From Piscibacillus halophilus (lineage in GTDB: Bacteria > Bacillota > Bacilli > Bacillales > Alkalibacillaceae), in contig NZ_FOES01000025.1 of NCBI RefSeq assembly GCF_900110685.1, positions 1 through 39,928 of the forward strand: a stretch of 39,928 nt of DNA. The letters run 5' to 3'. Positions within the stretch are counted from its first letter, which is position 1, and each line of letters begins with the position of its first letter. The translations under genes were made by a program, and so were the position numbers. The notes beneath the pieces are model-generated. The model was not told the origin of the DNA. It saw only the letters and a program-made list of their open reading frames with translations, and did no database searches. Below, piece after piece: positions 25,146 to 33,204 of this stretch.

Positions 25146-25811
25146 ATGCTTTTGTTTATTGGAAAGGTTAGTATTCTGTTTATTATTTATGTAATGGCGG
25201 TCCGACTTTTAGGAAAGTCAGCATTAGCCCAACTAACCGCCCATGACTTTGGCGCCCTTTTCTTTATAGCTTATTTACTTTTTGGTTCTATTGAAGTGAA
25301 TGGAATGTTACAAGCCATTATTGGAGGGGCGACCATTTTATTACTTTATTTAGCCATAACGAAATTGACTCTTTGGAATAAGTTGAATAAGTATCTAATT
25401 GGGGAACCAACTTTTTTTATTAAACATGGAAAGATTATGTCACATAATCTTAAGAAGAGTCGCTATACATTATCGGAGTTAATGTCGATTATTCGTACTA
25501 ATGGCTATTTTGATATTAATGATGTTGATTATGCATTATTAGAACCTAATGGTGAAATCAGTGTTCTGCCTAAAAAAGATAAAGGCTTCATTACACCTAG
25601 TCATTTGGATTTAAATATTGATGATAATGGACTTCCCATCGTCGTCATTGTTGAGGGTGAAATTCAACGCCATAACTTAAAATCCATTAATAAAAACGAA
25701 GATTGGTTAATAAATGAGTTAGATTCACTAGGGTATAGTCAGCTAAACAAAATATTTTTAGCTACTGTTAGAGATAAGGATCTATTGCTTAAAGTCTATA
25801 CAGAACATTAA
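25146..25811 (+). CDS. YetF-family (DUF421) membrane protein
   Basis: The 221-residue protein has two to three N-terminal membrane helices with the family motif YVMAVRLLGKSALAQLTAHDFGALFFIAYLLFGS, then a soluble domain containing GEPTFFIKHGKIM, LKKSRYTLSELMSIIRTNGYFDINDVDYALLEPNGEISVLPK and a second repeat-like part. DUF421/YetF proteins are widespread in spore formers and of uncertain function. The ribosome binding site is weak (AGGATG). It is followed 59 nt later by the split glycosyltransferase gene and may be co-transcribed with it. Confidence 0.85.
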   Translation: MLLFIGKVSILFIIYVMAVRLLGKSALAQLTAHDFGALFFIAYLLFGSIEVNGMLQAIIGGATILLLYLAITKLTLWNKLNKYLIGEPTFFIKHGKIMSHNLKKSRYTLSELMSIIRTNGYFDINDVDYALLEPNGEISVLPKKDKGFITPSHLDLNIDDNGLPIVVIVEGEIQRHNLKSINKNEDWLINELDSLGYSQLNKIFLATVRDKDLLLKVYTEH

Positions 25812-25870
25812 CACCACTTTATTGGAATCATTCTACTATTCCACAAGCATCTGTAGAAAGGATTAAGCTC

Positions 25871-26981
25871 ATGAAAAAGGTATTAATCATACCGTTCTTA
25901 AATATGCAAACAGGACATCATCAAGTTGCAGATACTTTAATAGACTGGCTAAAAATCTTAAACCCATTAATAAAGGCTGATAAGGTCGACATTTTAGAAT
26001 ATGCTTACGGAAATGTTGAATTATTGGTTTCACATTTTTATATTAAATCGATTGGCACGATCCCATCAGTTTATAGTTGGTTATATAAGAAAAATGCTGT
26101 TAACAATGGGAATAAAGAACGTTTTCTAATATATGATCTTTTGTTTCAGCGAGCAATGTTAAAGCTAATAAAGGAAAAGCAACCTGACATTATTATTTGC
26201 ACTCATTGTTTACCTTCGTACATATTAAGTCAACTAAAATTAACAAATGCTATTTCTATTCCTATTGTTAATGTCTACACTGATTATTTTATTAATACCA
26301 TTTGGGGAATTAAAGGAGTGGATTTGCATTTAGCGCCAGATGCTCACTATTAAACAACAATTAATTGAAAAAGGAGTAGATCATCATAAGATTTTTGTTA
26401 CTGGAATTCCTATTCATCCTCTACTCCAACAATCTAAAACAATCAAAAATCTATCTAATGAAAAATTGAACATATTAGTATCAGGTGGAAGTTTAGGAAT
26501 TGGACCAATTATGCAACTTACTAAAAAGTTAAATCCTAATAAAACAAATTATTATATCCTTTGTGGAAAGAATGAAACTTTGTATTGTAAAATAAAACAG
26601 TTAAAGGTTCCTAACTTGATACCTCTACCTTATATCAATTCTAGACAGGAGATGGACGAACTTTATCAACAGTCTCACGGTATTTTAACGAAGCCCGGTG
26701 GAGTTACGATCAGTGAAGGCCTTTATAAAAAAATACCTATATTTATATTTAATACGTTACCGGGCCAGGAAGAAGTTAACTTAGAATATCTAAAATCAGA
26801 AGGTTTAGTATTCAAAATAATAGATCAGAGATCAGATGATTCCATTGATGATCAAATCTTATCTGGATTATATTCTTCACACAAAATGACTATATATCAC
26901 AGCAGATTAAATGAGTACCATAAGAGAATCTCAGAAGACATCCCAACAACGCTCAATCATATGATGAAATTATATCATTAA
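25871..26981 (+). pseudogene. MGDG-synthase/UgtP-type glycosyltransferase split by a one-base frameshift
   Basis: The first frame (160 residues, from ATG 25871 with AAAGGA) holds the MGDG_synth half: KKVLIIPFLNMQTGHHQVADTL, THCLPSYILSQL, YTDYF and GVDLHLAPDAHY, then TAA at 26351. Skipping one T at 26350/26351 continues directly into KQQLIEKGVDHHKIFVTGIPIHP and the GT28 C-terminal half (LVSGGSLGIGP; HGILTKPGGVTISEGLYKKIPIFIFNTLPGQEEVNLEYL). The joined product is about 369 residues, the length of processive diacylglycerol glucosyltransferases. All catalytic motifs are otherwise intact, so the lesion is recent, a sequencing error, or a recoding site. Coordinates span both parts. Confidence 0.75.
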
Positions 26982-27056
26982 GTCAATATTTGCTTGATAA
27001 GCCAGCGATTTAATTTGACTTATAAGTGACCTTATCAATCGATTCTATAGAATTCC

Positions 27057-27239
27057 TTATTCACCCCTATCAACTTCCTTGTAAGTTGATAACCTTTCTT
27101 CTAAAGTACCTGTATGTAATTCAAATAGATTGTGATCATAATCATAAAAATAAATTGAATATCCCTCGCCACTTATTCTTGGTCTAGGTGGTTTCATATC
27201 GAGGTTTATAAGTCTAATAAGTAATTCGGAAATGGACAT
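27057..27239 (-). pseudogene. C-terminal fragment of a FosB-like VOC-family protein
   Basis: The 60-residue reading frame contains KPPRPRISGEGYSIYFYDYDHNLFELHTGTLEERLSTY, the last beta-alpha module of VOC proteins of the fosfomycin-thiol-transferase type, including the metal-ligand Glu of LFELHTGT. The N-terminal module with the first metal histidine is absent: an in-frame TAA stands directly before the ATG and no matching sequence is visible up to 27400. It is a deletion remnant rather than a functional resistance gene. Confidence 0.65.
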
Positions 27240-27354
27240 TTATAGCATCCTCTACTTTTATGTAAACCATTATTTACTGATATTATGTCTAATGTTTTTA
27301 GTTTAATGTAGTGTTATCATGATAAATTTTCAAAATTTAATTAAATGGTATAAA

Positions 27355-27396
27355 AATAACGTCCCATTCTATATACGAAAGGGACGTTATTTTTTA
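27355..27396. terminator. bidirectional terminator downstream of the thioredoxin gene
   Basis: AATAACGTCCC (27355-27365) pairs with GGGACGTTATT (27381-27391), with T runs on both strands. It serves the leftward thioredoxin gene. Confidence 0.85.
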
Positions 27397-27401
27397 TTAT
27401 G

Positions 27402-27737
27402 TTAGTTTGTTACCTTTTGGAAATAGTCATTGAGGAAGTTTGTCACTTCATCAGGTGTTTTGGCATTTGCACTGTGTAAATGGCCAATTTTTTCTCCATC
27501 TTTAAATACTAATAAACTTGGGATTCCCATCACTTGATATGTTTCAGCGATTTCAGGAAATTGGTCACGATCCATTTCATAAAACGGAAATTCATCAAAT
27601 TGTTCTAGTACGCTACCTATAAAAAAGTCCATACGTTTACAATCTGGACACCAATCAGCAACAAATTTAATGACGACTGGTTCTTCACTATTGATCAGTT
27701 TTTCGAATTGATTTTGGTTTTCAACGTTTTGTGTCAT
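27402..27737 (-). CDS. thioredoxin-family protein
   Basis: The 111-residue protein is a single thioredoxin fold with no signal peptide. The redox motif is WCPDC (Cys30, Cys33) in VVIKFVADWCPDCKRM, and the cis-proline follows in VMGIPSLLVFKDGE. The WCPDC rather than WCGPC motif is typical of YdbP-like Bacillus proteins whose partners are unknown. It most likely acts as a cytoplasmic disulfide reductase. ATG 27737 follows GGGG by 9 nt. Upstream a TATAAT (27810-27805) and a 12-bp palindrome at 27779-27790 lie in the leader. Confidence 0.88.
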   Translation of the reverse strand: MTQNVENQNQFEKLINSEEPVVIKFVADWCPDCKRMDFFIGSVLEQFDEFPFYEMDRDQFPEIAETYQVMGIPSLLVFKDGEKIGHLHSANAKTPDEVTNFLNDYFQKVTN

Positions 27738-27778
27738 ATATTTCAGCCCCTTTAATCTATAAAAACTTCAATTTAATT

Positions 27779-27790
27779 CTACCTAGGTAG
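27779..27790. promoter_or_regulatory. 12-bp palindrome in the thioredoxin gene leader
   Basis: CTACCTAGGTAG is a perfect palindrome 42-53 nt upstream of the start codon and 14 nt downstream of a consensus TATAAT on the reverse strand, a position suited to a repressor. No family can be named. Confidence 0.35.
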
Positions 27791-27922
27791 GAAGCTATTT
27801 TCAAATTATAGAAACTTTTAAACCTCAACTTGTTTTTAATCAATTAGCAAAGGGTATGTATTTTACAACTAAAGAGATAGTTCATTTTTTGTCTCAATAC
27901 AAAATTAAAGGAGTGTTCAGCA

Positions 27923-28360
27923 ATGTCCGAGGTTGAGAAAATAACCGCTAGTACGATTGGAAGACAGACTGTAGGTTACTCTAAGGATCATAAAATTATA
28001 ATTGATGAACCACCTTCCATGGGAGGGAATGATGAAGGTCCAAACCCATTAGGGACTTTACTCATTTCTTTAGTTGGTTGTGAAAATGTGATAGCTAATA
28101 TGGTTGCAAAAGAAATAGATTTCGATCTTCAAGAAATTTCATTTGAAGTCACTGGTGAATTGGATCTTGATGGAATGATGGGAAAGGCGGATGTAAGACC
28201 TTATTTTCAAAAGGTCACGATAAATGCTAAAGTTAAAACAGATGAAACTGAAGATCGCATAGATGAACTTCAAAAAATCGTCGATTCGAGATGTCCCATT
28301 TTTACTGCTTTGGAAGCGGCTGATATAGAGATGCTTCCTAATTGGGTGAAAGAACCTTAA
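27923..28360 (+). CDS. OsmC/Ohr-family thiol peroxidase-like protein
   Basis: The 145-residue protein has the OsmC fold with both peroxidatic-site cysteines, Cys53 (SLVGCENVIANM) and Cys124 (SRCPIFTAL), and the NPLGTLLISLVGC helix motif. It is closer to the YhfA-type OsmC proteins than to Ohr. Members reduce organic hydroperoxides using lipoylated or low-molecular-weight thiols. It diverges from the thioredoxin gene (185 nt between starts), a sensible redox pairing. ATG 27923 follows AAAGGAG. A clean terminator follows. Confidence 0.87.
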   Translation: MSEVEKITASTIGRQTVGYSKDHKIIIDEPPSMGGNDEGPNPLGTLLISLVGCENVIANMVAKEIDFDLQEISFEVTGELDLDGMMGKADVRPYFQKVTINAKVKTDETEDRIDELQKIVDSRCPIFTALEAADIEMLPNWVKEP

Positions 28361-28376
28361 ATTGTAATTTATATTC

Positions 28377-28410
28377 AAAAGGTAGCAACTATTTAATAGG
28401 CTACCTTTTT
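28377..28410 (+). terminator. terminator of the OsmC-family gene
   Basis: AAAAGGTAGC (28377-28386) pairs with GCTACCTTTT (28400-28409). It touches the end of the convergent membrane-protein gene and probably serves both. Confidence 0.85.
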
Positions 28411-28892
28411 ACTTGGATTTATATAATCTATGAATTATATTTATTGCAATTCTTCTTACCATTAATCCCATCAGGATACCTATTATAGCAAACAGTATTG
28501 TCATGTATAATGGCCCTAATATCCTCCCAAATACTTCTAAAGTTGAGGAAAAAAATTAAACCCACTACTGCAAAGTAAGCCGTCATAACAAATGGTATAT
28601 ATCCAAGAACAGATACTTCCCCTTCCGCTTCTTTGTAAGCATCCCATATCGCAAACATATAAAGACATGGACAAAACAAGAGCCATTGATAATCCGTCAT
28701 CAATATTGCTTTAGATAATTCTCCATTAAATGAACTGAAAATCACTAAATTTAATTTCGATTTATAATTAACGATGATGACGAGTATAACAAGTACAAAT
28801 CCTTTAACCAATTTTTGATTGAGTATTTGGCCCAATCCAGGTAAGAAAATGCTCCATAATAATACTTCAAATTTATTAGGTTTTTGTTCCAT
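28409..28892 (-). pseudogene. small membrane protein gene frameshifted at a run of seven A
   Basis: The uninterrupted frame (28892-28428) begins MEQKPNKFEVLLWSIFLPGLGQILNQ, a pattern of multi-pass proteins with an N-terminal PGLGQ turn, followed by FCPCLYMFAIWDAYKEAEGE. Past VGLIFF the frame turns into an unlikely polar tail. Removing one base of the A7 run at 28549-28555 gives a hydrophobic C-terminus (SSTLEVFGRILGPLYMTILF and IIGILMGLMVRRIA), ending at TAA 28411-28409 beside the terminator, 160 residues in all. The native gene is therefore this longer reading; the shift is a real mutation, phase variation or a sequence error. Function unknown. Start ATG 28892, site AGGG. Confidence 0.72.
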
Positions 28893-29001
28893 AGCATACC
28901 CTACTTCGTTCCTTGTGATTAAGTCTTAAAATTGAATTTAATAAATCGCCAACTATAGCTGGAGTTATCTTAAATGTTGCTCCGCATTGCTTATCGTCCA
29001 T
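28876..29001 (-). CDS. 41-residue ORF overlapping the membrane-protein gene
   Basis: An ATG at 29001 follows GGAGG by 7 nt, a strong site, and encodes MDDKQCGATFKITPAIVGDL and a further basic half, ending 17 nt inside the following membrane-protein gene. The overlap is typical of translational coupling, so it probably forms a leftward pair with that gene. The product is soluble, with two cysteines. I do not recognise a family. Confidence 0.55.
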   Translation of the reverse strand: MDDKQCGATFKITPAIVGDLLNSILRLNHKERSRVCYGTKT

Positions 29002-29178
29002 CTCATGACCTCCAAACTCATGATATTACTAGTTTGATTTAAAATGAATATTTTAAACGACTTATATATAAGTCTTTATAGTTTATTTCTAATACATTTA
29101 AGTAATTTTTATACAGTTTTAAAAATTAATACTCGTGGTATTATACCTTTACCAAACTTTGAAAAAGGAGAATATATG

Positions 29179-30564
29179 ATGACTCCAGATCAGATAGGTT
29201 TTGCGCTATTGTATTTAGGAGTTTTTTTATTAATAGGTAAATGGATAAGAATTAATTCAAAGTGGCTTCAAAATTTATTTTTACCCTCCTCCGTCATAGC
29301 TGGATTTTTAGCTTTAATATTAGGACCACAAGTATTAGGACAGTTTTTTGATGAAGGAACTTTTTGGAGTACAGGTGTTATGACACCTGAGATTTCGGCA
29401 GTATGGGAAGCACTACCGGGCTTATTAATAAACGTAGTATTTGCAACACTATTTTTAGGAACTATTTTACCTAACTTAAAGAAGGTTTGGAATATTGGTG
29501 GTCCTCAACTTGCATTTGGTTGGACTTTAGGTTGGGGACAATATGTATTTGGTATTCTTTTGACGCTTTTAGTGTTAACACCCTTCTTTGGTCTACCCCC
29601 AATGGTTGGAGCATTGATTGAAGTTGGTTTTGAAGGAGGTCACGGAACCGCAGCTGGTCTACAAGGAACATTTGAAGAAATGGACTTTGCTGAAGCTTAT
29701 GATTTAGCAATCGGACTTGCAACCGTTGGAATTTTATCTGGTGTGATCATAGGAATCATTATGATTAATTGGGGCATTAGAAAAGGTAAGACAGAAGTTA
29801 TAAAAGGTGCTGATGAGGCTTCCGCAACACAGCGACAAGGTATTATCGAATTTGAGAATCGGGAACCTGCGGCCAAAATGACTGTAAGACCGGAATCGAT
29901 TGAACCCTTATCACTACATTTCGCAATTATCGGATTAGCGATATTAGTCGGATATCTTATATTACAAGGATTAATCTGGGTAGAAGCAGTTATATTTGGA
30001 ACTGATTTAATGACTTATGTACCTCTCTTCCCATTAGCCATGATTGGGGGTATTCTGGTACAACTATTCTTTACGAAGCTTGATCATGCGAGCATACTAG
30101 ACCGACATATGGTGATGAGAATTCAAGGTCTTGCTCTAGATATTTTAATACTGGCGGCAATAGGTACCGTATCCCTCGAAGTTATTGGAGAAAATATTAT
30201 TCCGTTCTTACTCTTAGCAATCGTGGGTATTGGATGGAACGTATTCGGCTTTTTTGTTTTAGCACCACGGATGATTCCATCTTATTGGTTAGAGAGAGCC
30301 ATTGGAGACTTTGGTCAATCCATGGGTATTACAGCTACGGGTTTATTATTGATGCGTGTAGCTGACCCTGAGGCTAAATCTCCTTCATTTGAAGGTTTTG
30401 GTTATAAACAATTAGTTTTTGAGCCTTTTTTAGGTGGTGGGTTAGTTACTGCACTATCCGTCCCGCTTATATTTCAGTTTGGTGCTGTTCCGTTTTTAAT
30501 CTTTTCTTTCGTTATGTTGTTATTAGGTTTCGGAGTTGGATTATTTCATTTCGGAAAGAAATAG
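29179..30564 (+). CDS. sodium:glutamate symporter family protein (GltS-like)
   Basis: The roughly 460-residue protein has about ten hydrophobic segments and the GltS architecture of two inverted halves: FLPSSVIAGFLALILGPQ, LAFGWTLGWGQYVFGILL and GALIEVGFEGGHGTAAGLQG in the first half, then a cytoplasmic linker, FPLAMIGGILVQL and RAIGDFGQSMGITATGLLLMRVADP in the second. The glycine-rich GGHGTAAG and GQSMGITATG hairpins form the substrate/Na+ site in this family. It should import glutamate or a related anion. ATG 29179 lies 8 nt after AAAGGAG (29176 also possible); the upstream reading from 29044 lacks support. GGTAT-T-ATACC at 29137-29147 is a small palindrome in the leader. Confidence 0.9.
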   Translation: MTPDQIGFALLYLGVFLLIGKWIRINSKWLQNLFLPSSVIAGFLALILGPQVLGQFFDEGTFWSTGVMTPEISAVWEALPGLLINVVFATLFLGTILPNLKKVWNIGGPQLAFGWTLGWGQYVFGILLTLLVLTPFFGLPPMVGALIEVGFEGGHGTAAGLQGTFEEMDFAEAYDLAIGLATVGILSGVIIGIIMINWGIRKGKTEVIKGADEASATQRQGIIEFENREPAAKMTVRPESIEPLSLHFAIIGLAILVGYLILQGLIWVEAVIFGTDLMTYVPLFPLAMIGGILVQLFFTKLDHASILDRHMVMRIQGLALDILILAAIGTVSLEVIGENIIPFLLLAIVGIGWNVFGFFVLAPRMIPSYWLERAIGDFGQSMGITATGLLLMRVADPEAKSPSFEGFGYKQLVFEPFLGGGLVTALSVPLIFQFGAVPFLIFSFVMLLLGFGVGLFHFGKK

Positions 30565-30574
30565 GCATAAAATT

Positions 30575-30607
30575 ACCCGTTGAAAGAATATACTTCAACG
30601 GGTTTTA
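30575..30607. terminator. terminator after the GltS-like gene, shared with the convergent gene
   Basis: ACCCGTTGAA (30575-30584) pairs with TTCAACGGGT (30594-30603), then TTTAAT. On the reverse strand the trailing T run is short. Confidence 0.78.
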
Positions 30608-30617
30608 ATGCTTTATA

Positions 30618-30962
30618 TTAATTAATTTTAGTTCTAAACAATGTAGGGTGTAACTTTTTTTCTTCTTGTTCATTTCCCATTTCCCGAATCAATTTACCGA
30701 GCTCTTCTTTCATTTGTTGCTCAATCCAAGGGATCCTATTGAGTTCATCAATTTTTAAATCAATATCTCCTTTATGATCAACATAAAACTCGTGATCATA
30801 TTCGCGACCTCTTTTCAACTTGACAAACCCAATATGTTGACACTTTTTATGTTTAATATGAGTCGATTTAGCAATGACTGTTTGCTTATCAATCATTTCC
30901 GTCATTTGTGTAACTCGGTCATGATCCTCATTCGTGTAATGCTGAATGTTTAATTTATTCAT
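30618..30962 (-). CDS. hypothetical charged protein
   Basis: The 114-residue protein is soluble and rich in charged residues. It contains ATG-proximal NKLNIQHYTNEDHDRVTQM, then two cysteine/histidine-bearing stretches (IKHKKCQHIGFVKLKRG; EFYVDHKGD) and a helical tail (IEQQMKEELGKLIREMGNEQ). No family recognised. I use ATG 30962, which has GGAGG 5 nt upstream; ATG 30977 is the alternative. Leftward, single gene with a shared terminator at its end. Confidence 0.62.
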   Translation of the reverse strand: MNKLNIQHYTNEDHDRVTQMTEMIDKQTVIAKSTHIKHKKCQHIGFVKLKRGREYDHEFYVDHKGDIDLKIDELNRIPWIEQQMKEELGKLIREMGNEQEEKKLHPTLFRTKIN

Positions 30963-31053
30963 ATTAGCCTCCGTCATTGTGACTGACCTTTAACAGGTCC
31001 ATTAATTCTATTATAACCTTTTTAGCGTCACAATGCTTGAATTAACTCTTATT

Positions 31054-31449
31054 CTATTTTTCTTCACAGAACATGATGCGATTTCCTTCACTATCTTCAA
31101 TGGTAAAAAACTTGACTCCACCATCTCCTTCGATTGGTGACAAAATATTAACCCCTTTACTCTCCATAGCTTGATACGTCTCTTCAATATTATCTGTATC
31201 AAAAAAGAATAAGTGATTCTCACTTGGCTTAATTTCTTCTCGATGCATACTATCTAAAAGTAATTCAGTATTCTCCAATGAAATTGGATAAATTGTTTTA
31301 ATATGCGGGTCCGTGTTGTTAACGAATTCATCGTCATTTGGTAAATCCAATAACTCTCGATACCATTTGACGGCTCGAGGCATATTGTTCACGATCACAA
31401 ATACTGCTCCTATTCGATTCTTCACAGAATTTTTCACTGTTTCTCCCAT
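31054..31449 (-). CDS. VOC-family (glyoxalase/bleomycin-resistance fold) protein
   Basis: The 131-residue protein has two beta-alpha-beta-beta-beta modules. The first contains IGAVFVIVNNMPRAVKWYRELLDLP, the second NHLFFFDTDNIEETYQAMESKG and VKFFTIEDSEGNRIMFCEE. The first strand lacks the usual metal histidine (VFVIVNN), so metal-dependent glyoxalase chemistry is doubtful; many Bacillus paralogues are like this and have no assigned substrate. ATG follows GGAGTG. Leftward. Confidence 0.83.
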   Translation of the reverse strand: MGETVKNSVKNRIGAVFVIVNNMPRAVKWYRELLDLPNDDEFVNNTDPHIKTIYPISLENTELLLDSMHREEIKPSENHLFFFDTDNIEETYQAMESKGVNILSPIEGDGGVKFFTIEDSEGNRIMFCEEK

Positions 31450-31587
31450 AAATAGTCACTCCATTCTATATCAATCCAATTATTTAATGTTATATATTCA
31501 GTAAAAATATGGTTATTCCTTTTCATTTTATAGCAAAACCCAGAGATTCCAAAATACTCCCTTTATATTTTGAGCAATAATCACTAA

Positions 31588-31620
31588 AAAAGCATTCCTA
31601 TAATTGAAGGGAATGCTTTT
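31588..31620 (-). terminator. terminator of the Nudix-luciferase-like gene pair
   Basis: AAAAGCATTCC (31588-31598) pairs with GGAATGCTTTT (31610-31620), and on the reverse strand continues into TTTTTTAG. The stop codon of the oxidoreductase gene lies in the stem. Confidence 0.82.
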
Positions 31621-32611
31621 AAAGTATTTCATTAGCAAGTAATTCGTATGACTTTAATTTGGCATTGAAATCGTAAATATTAGTTATAATCAAAAACTCG
31701 TCAGTCTGATATTCTTCAGACAGTTCTTCTAACCGTTCTTTCACAAAAGATGGAGTCCCAATAATGGCCCGTCTTCTATTTTTATTTATTTCTTCAATTT
31801 CTTCTTGGTTAAAAATACGATTTTTAGCTTCATTAATAGTCGGTACAATGGTACTTCTACCTTTTCCTACATTTAATAACCATAAATCTTGGCTGAGAGC
31901 TAATTCTTCAGCTTTCTCTTGTGTTTCTGCACAAACGACAAATATACAACAATTCGTCTTAGGTTTTGTTAGACTTGGGGAAGGTTTAAAATGTTCTCTG
32001 TAAAGACCTAATGCTTCTTTTCCGTTCTCAGAATTTATAAAATGCCCATATGTAAAGCCTACTCCAGCATTTGCGGCATGTTTAGCTCCTCTTTCTGAGA
32101 CACCAAGAACCCATATTTCTGGATGATGTTCAATTTTTGGTCCGGCTTTGATTTTTCGATAATCATGATCTTTCGGAAATGATTGATGAATAAAACCTTG
32201 AAGGTCTTTTACTTGTCGAGGGAAAGAGCTAAGGCTTTTCTTTTGCCCATCGGTTAACGCAAGTCTAACTGATTCTGGACCTCCAGGTGAGCGACCAACC
32301 CCTAAATCGATTCGACTTGGGTAAAAGGCAGCTAACATATTAAAATTTTCAGCCACTTTAAGTGGGCTATATTGTGGTAATAGAACTCCCCCAGATCCTA
32401 CACGAATTCTGTTAGTTTGGGATGCTATTTGACCAATCATTATTTCAGGTGAAGTACATGCTAGTCCGTTCGTACTGTGATGTTCGGCAACCCAATACCG
32501 ATGATAGCCTAATTTCTCTGCTTCTTTTGCTAATTGAATAGAGTTATGTATAGCATCTTCTGGAGATTGCCCTTTTGAAATCGGTGATTGATCTAATACA
32601 CTTAATTTCAT
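31619..32611 (-). CDS. LLM-class (luciferase-like) flavin-dependent oxidoreductase
   Basis: The 330-residue TIM-barrel protein belongs to the luciferase-like group whose best-known Bacillus members are YwcH/YhbW-like: MKLSVLDQSPISKG at the start, YHRYWVAEHHSTNGLACTSPE, IRVGSGGVLLPQYSPLKVAENF and RIDLGVGRSPGG. The family uses reduced FMN from a partner reductase. The substrate is unknown. ATG 32611 follows GAAAGGA by 10 nt; an extension to 32677 would run into the Nudix gene. It starts 18 nt after the Nudix stop and is co-transcribed with it. Confidence 0.88.
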   Translation of the reverse strand: MKLSVLDQSPISKGQSPEDAIHNSIQLAKEAEKLGYHRYWVAEHHSTNGLACTSPEIMIGQIASQTNRIRVGSGGVLLPQYSPLKVAENFNMLAAFYPSRIDLGVGRSPGGPESVRLALTDGQKKSLSSFPRQVKDLQGFIHQSFPKDHDYRKIKAGPKIEHHPEIWVLGVSERGAKHAANAGVGFTYGHFINSENGKEALGLYREHFKPSPSLTKPKTNCCIFVVCAETQEKAEELALSQDLWLLNVGKGRSTIVPTINEAKNRIFNQEEIEEINKNRRRAIIGTPSFVKERLEELSEEYQTDEFLIITNIYDFNAKLKSYELLANEIL

Positions 32612-32628
32612 GATGATTAATCCTTTCG

Positions 32629-33057
32629 TTACACGGTTAAATAACCTTTTAGTATTCCTTGTAATATCGCAAAGCATAATTCTGAATCATCGATGGTACC
32701 CTCTTCAATAAGGGAATAAATTTCATCAACCTTTACTCTTCTAACTTCAATCTTCTCATGTTCTTCAAGTGCTTGTCCAACATACTTAAGCACCTCATTA
32801 GTATAAAAAACGTGTGTTATTTCGTCAGAAATCCAAGAAGCTGGACGTAGTCCTAGATGGTCAACAGTCCCACATTGATAACCTGTTTCTTCAAGGAATT
32901 CACGTTTGGCTGCTTCTTTAATATCCTCGTTTGGATTTACTCCTCCACCCGGTAATTGGATCGTATAATCATTAATTGGTTTTCTAAATTGGTTAATTAA
33001 AATAAAGTGTTCGTCATGTTTAGCTAACACGACTACAGATTCTTCTGGTTTTGTCAT
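32629..33057 (-). CDS. Nudix hydrolase, ADP-ribose-pyrophosphatase-like
   Basis: The 142-residue protein carries a full Nudix box, GGGVNPNEDIKEAAKREFLEETGY, matching Gx5Ex7REUxEExGU, with strands before it (VVLAKHDEHFILINQFRKPIND) as in ADP-ribose pyrophosphatases. It should hydrolyse a nucleoside diphosphate derivative. It is shorter than NudF-type enzymes (about 180 residues), lacking part of the N-terminal dimerisation domain, so the substrate is uncertain. First gene of a leftward pair with the luciferase-like oxidoreductase; a 22-bp palindrome lies upstream. Confidence 0.86.
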   Translation of the reverse strand: MTKPEESVVVLAKHDEHFILINQFRKPINDYTIQLPGGGVNPNEDIKEAAKREFLEETGYQCGTVDHLGLRPASWISDEITHVFYTNEVLKYVGQALEEHEKIEVRRVKVDEIYSLIEEGTIDDSELCFAILQGILKGYLTV

Positions 33058-33113
33058 TTAATCTCCCCCCTTCCTCTATTATATTCCATTAATTTTGACA
33101 AACTCCTTTATTT

Positions 33114-33135
33114 TTCAATCAAACGTTTGATTGAA
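33114..33135. promoter_or_regulatory. 22-bp perfect palindrome between the Nudix and DUF1292 genes
   Basis: TTCAATCAAAC/GTTTGATTGAA is a perfect palindrome centred on ACGT, 57 nt from the Nudix start and 70 nt before the DUF1292 start. Length and symmetry fit a TetR-type repressor site. A TTGATT inside it lies 15 nt before TAATAT (33148-33153), a suboptimal promoter for the rightward gene. Confidence 0.6.
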
Positions 33136-33204
33136 TATTTTAAATCATAATATTGACGGTTAAACACAAACTAAGCTTGACTTTATTTATTGGAGGTTTT
33201 AATG

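Noticed and set aside
29044-29178. N-terminal extension of the GltS-like protein
   Set aside because: No ribosome binding site at 29044, a non-family hydrophobic extension, and a strong AAAGGAG site just before 29176/29179.
31011-31223. Leftward 70-codon ORF overlapping the VOC gene
   Set aside because: Alternative frame of the VOC gene; the VOC frame has a recognisable fold and start signal.
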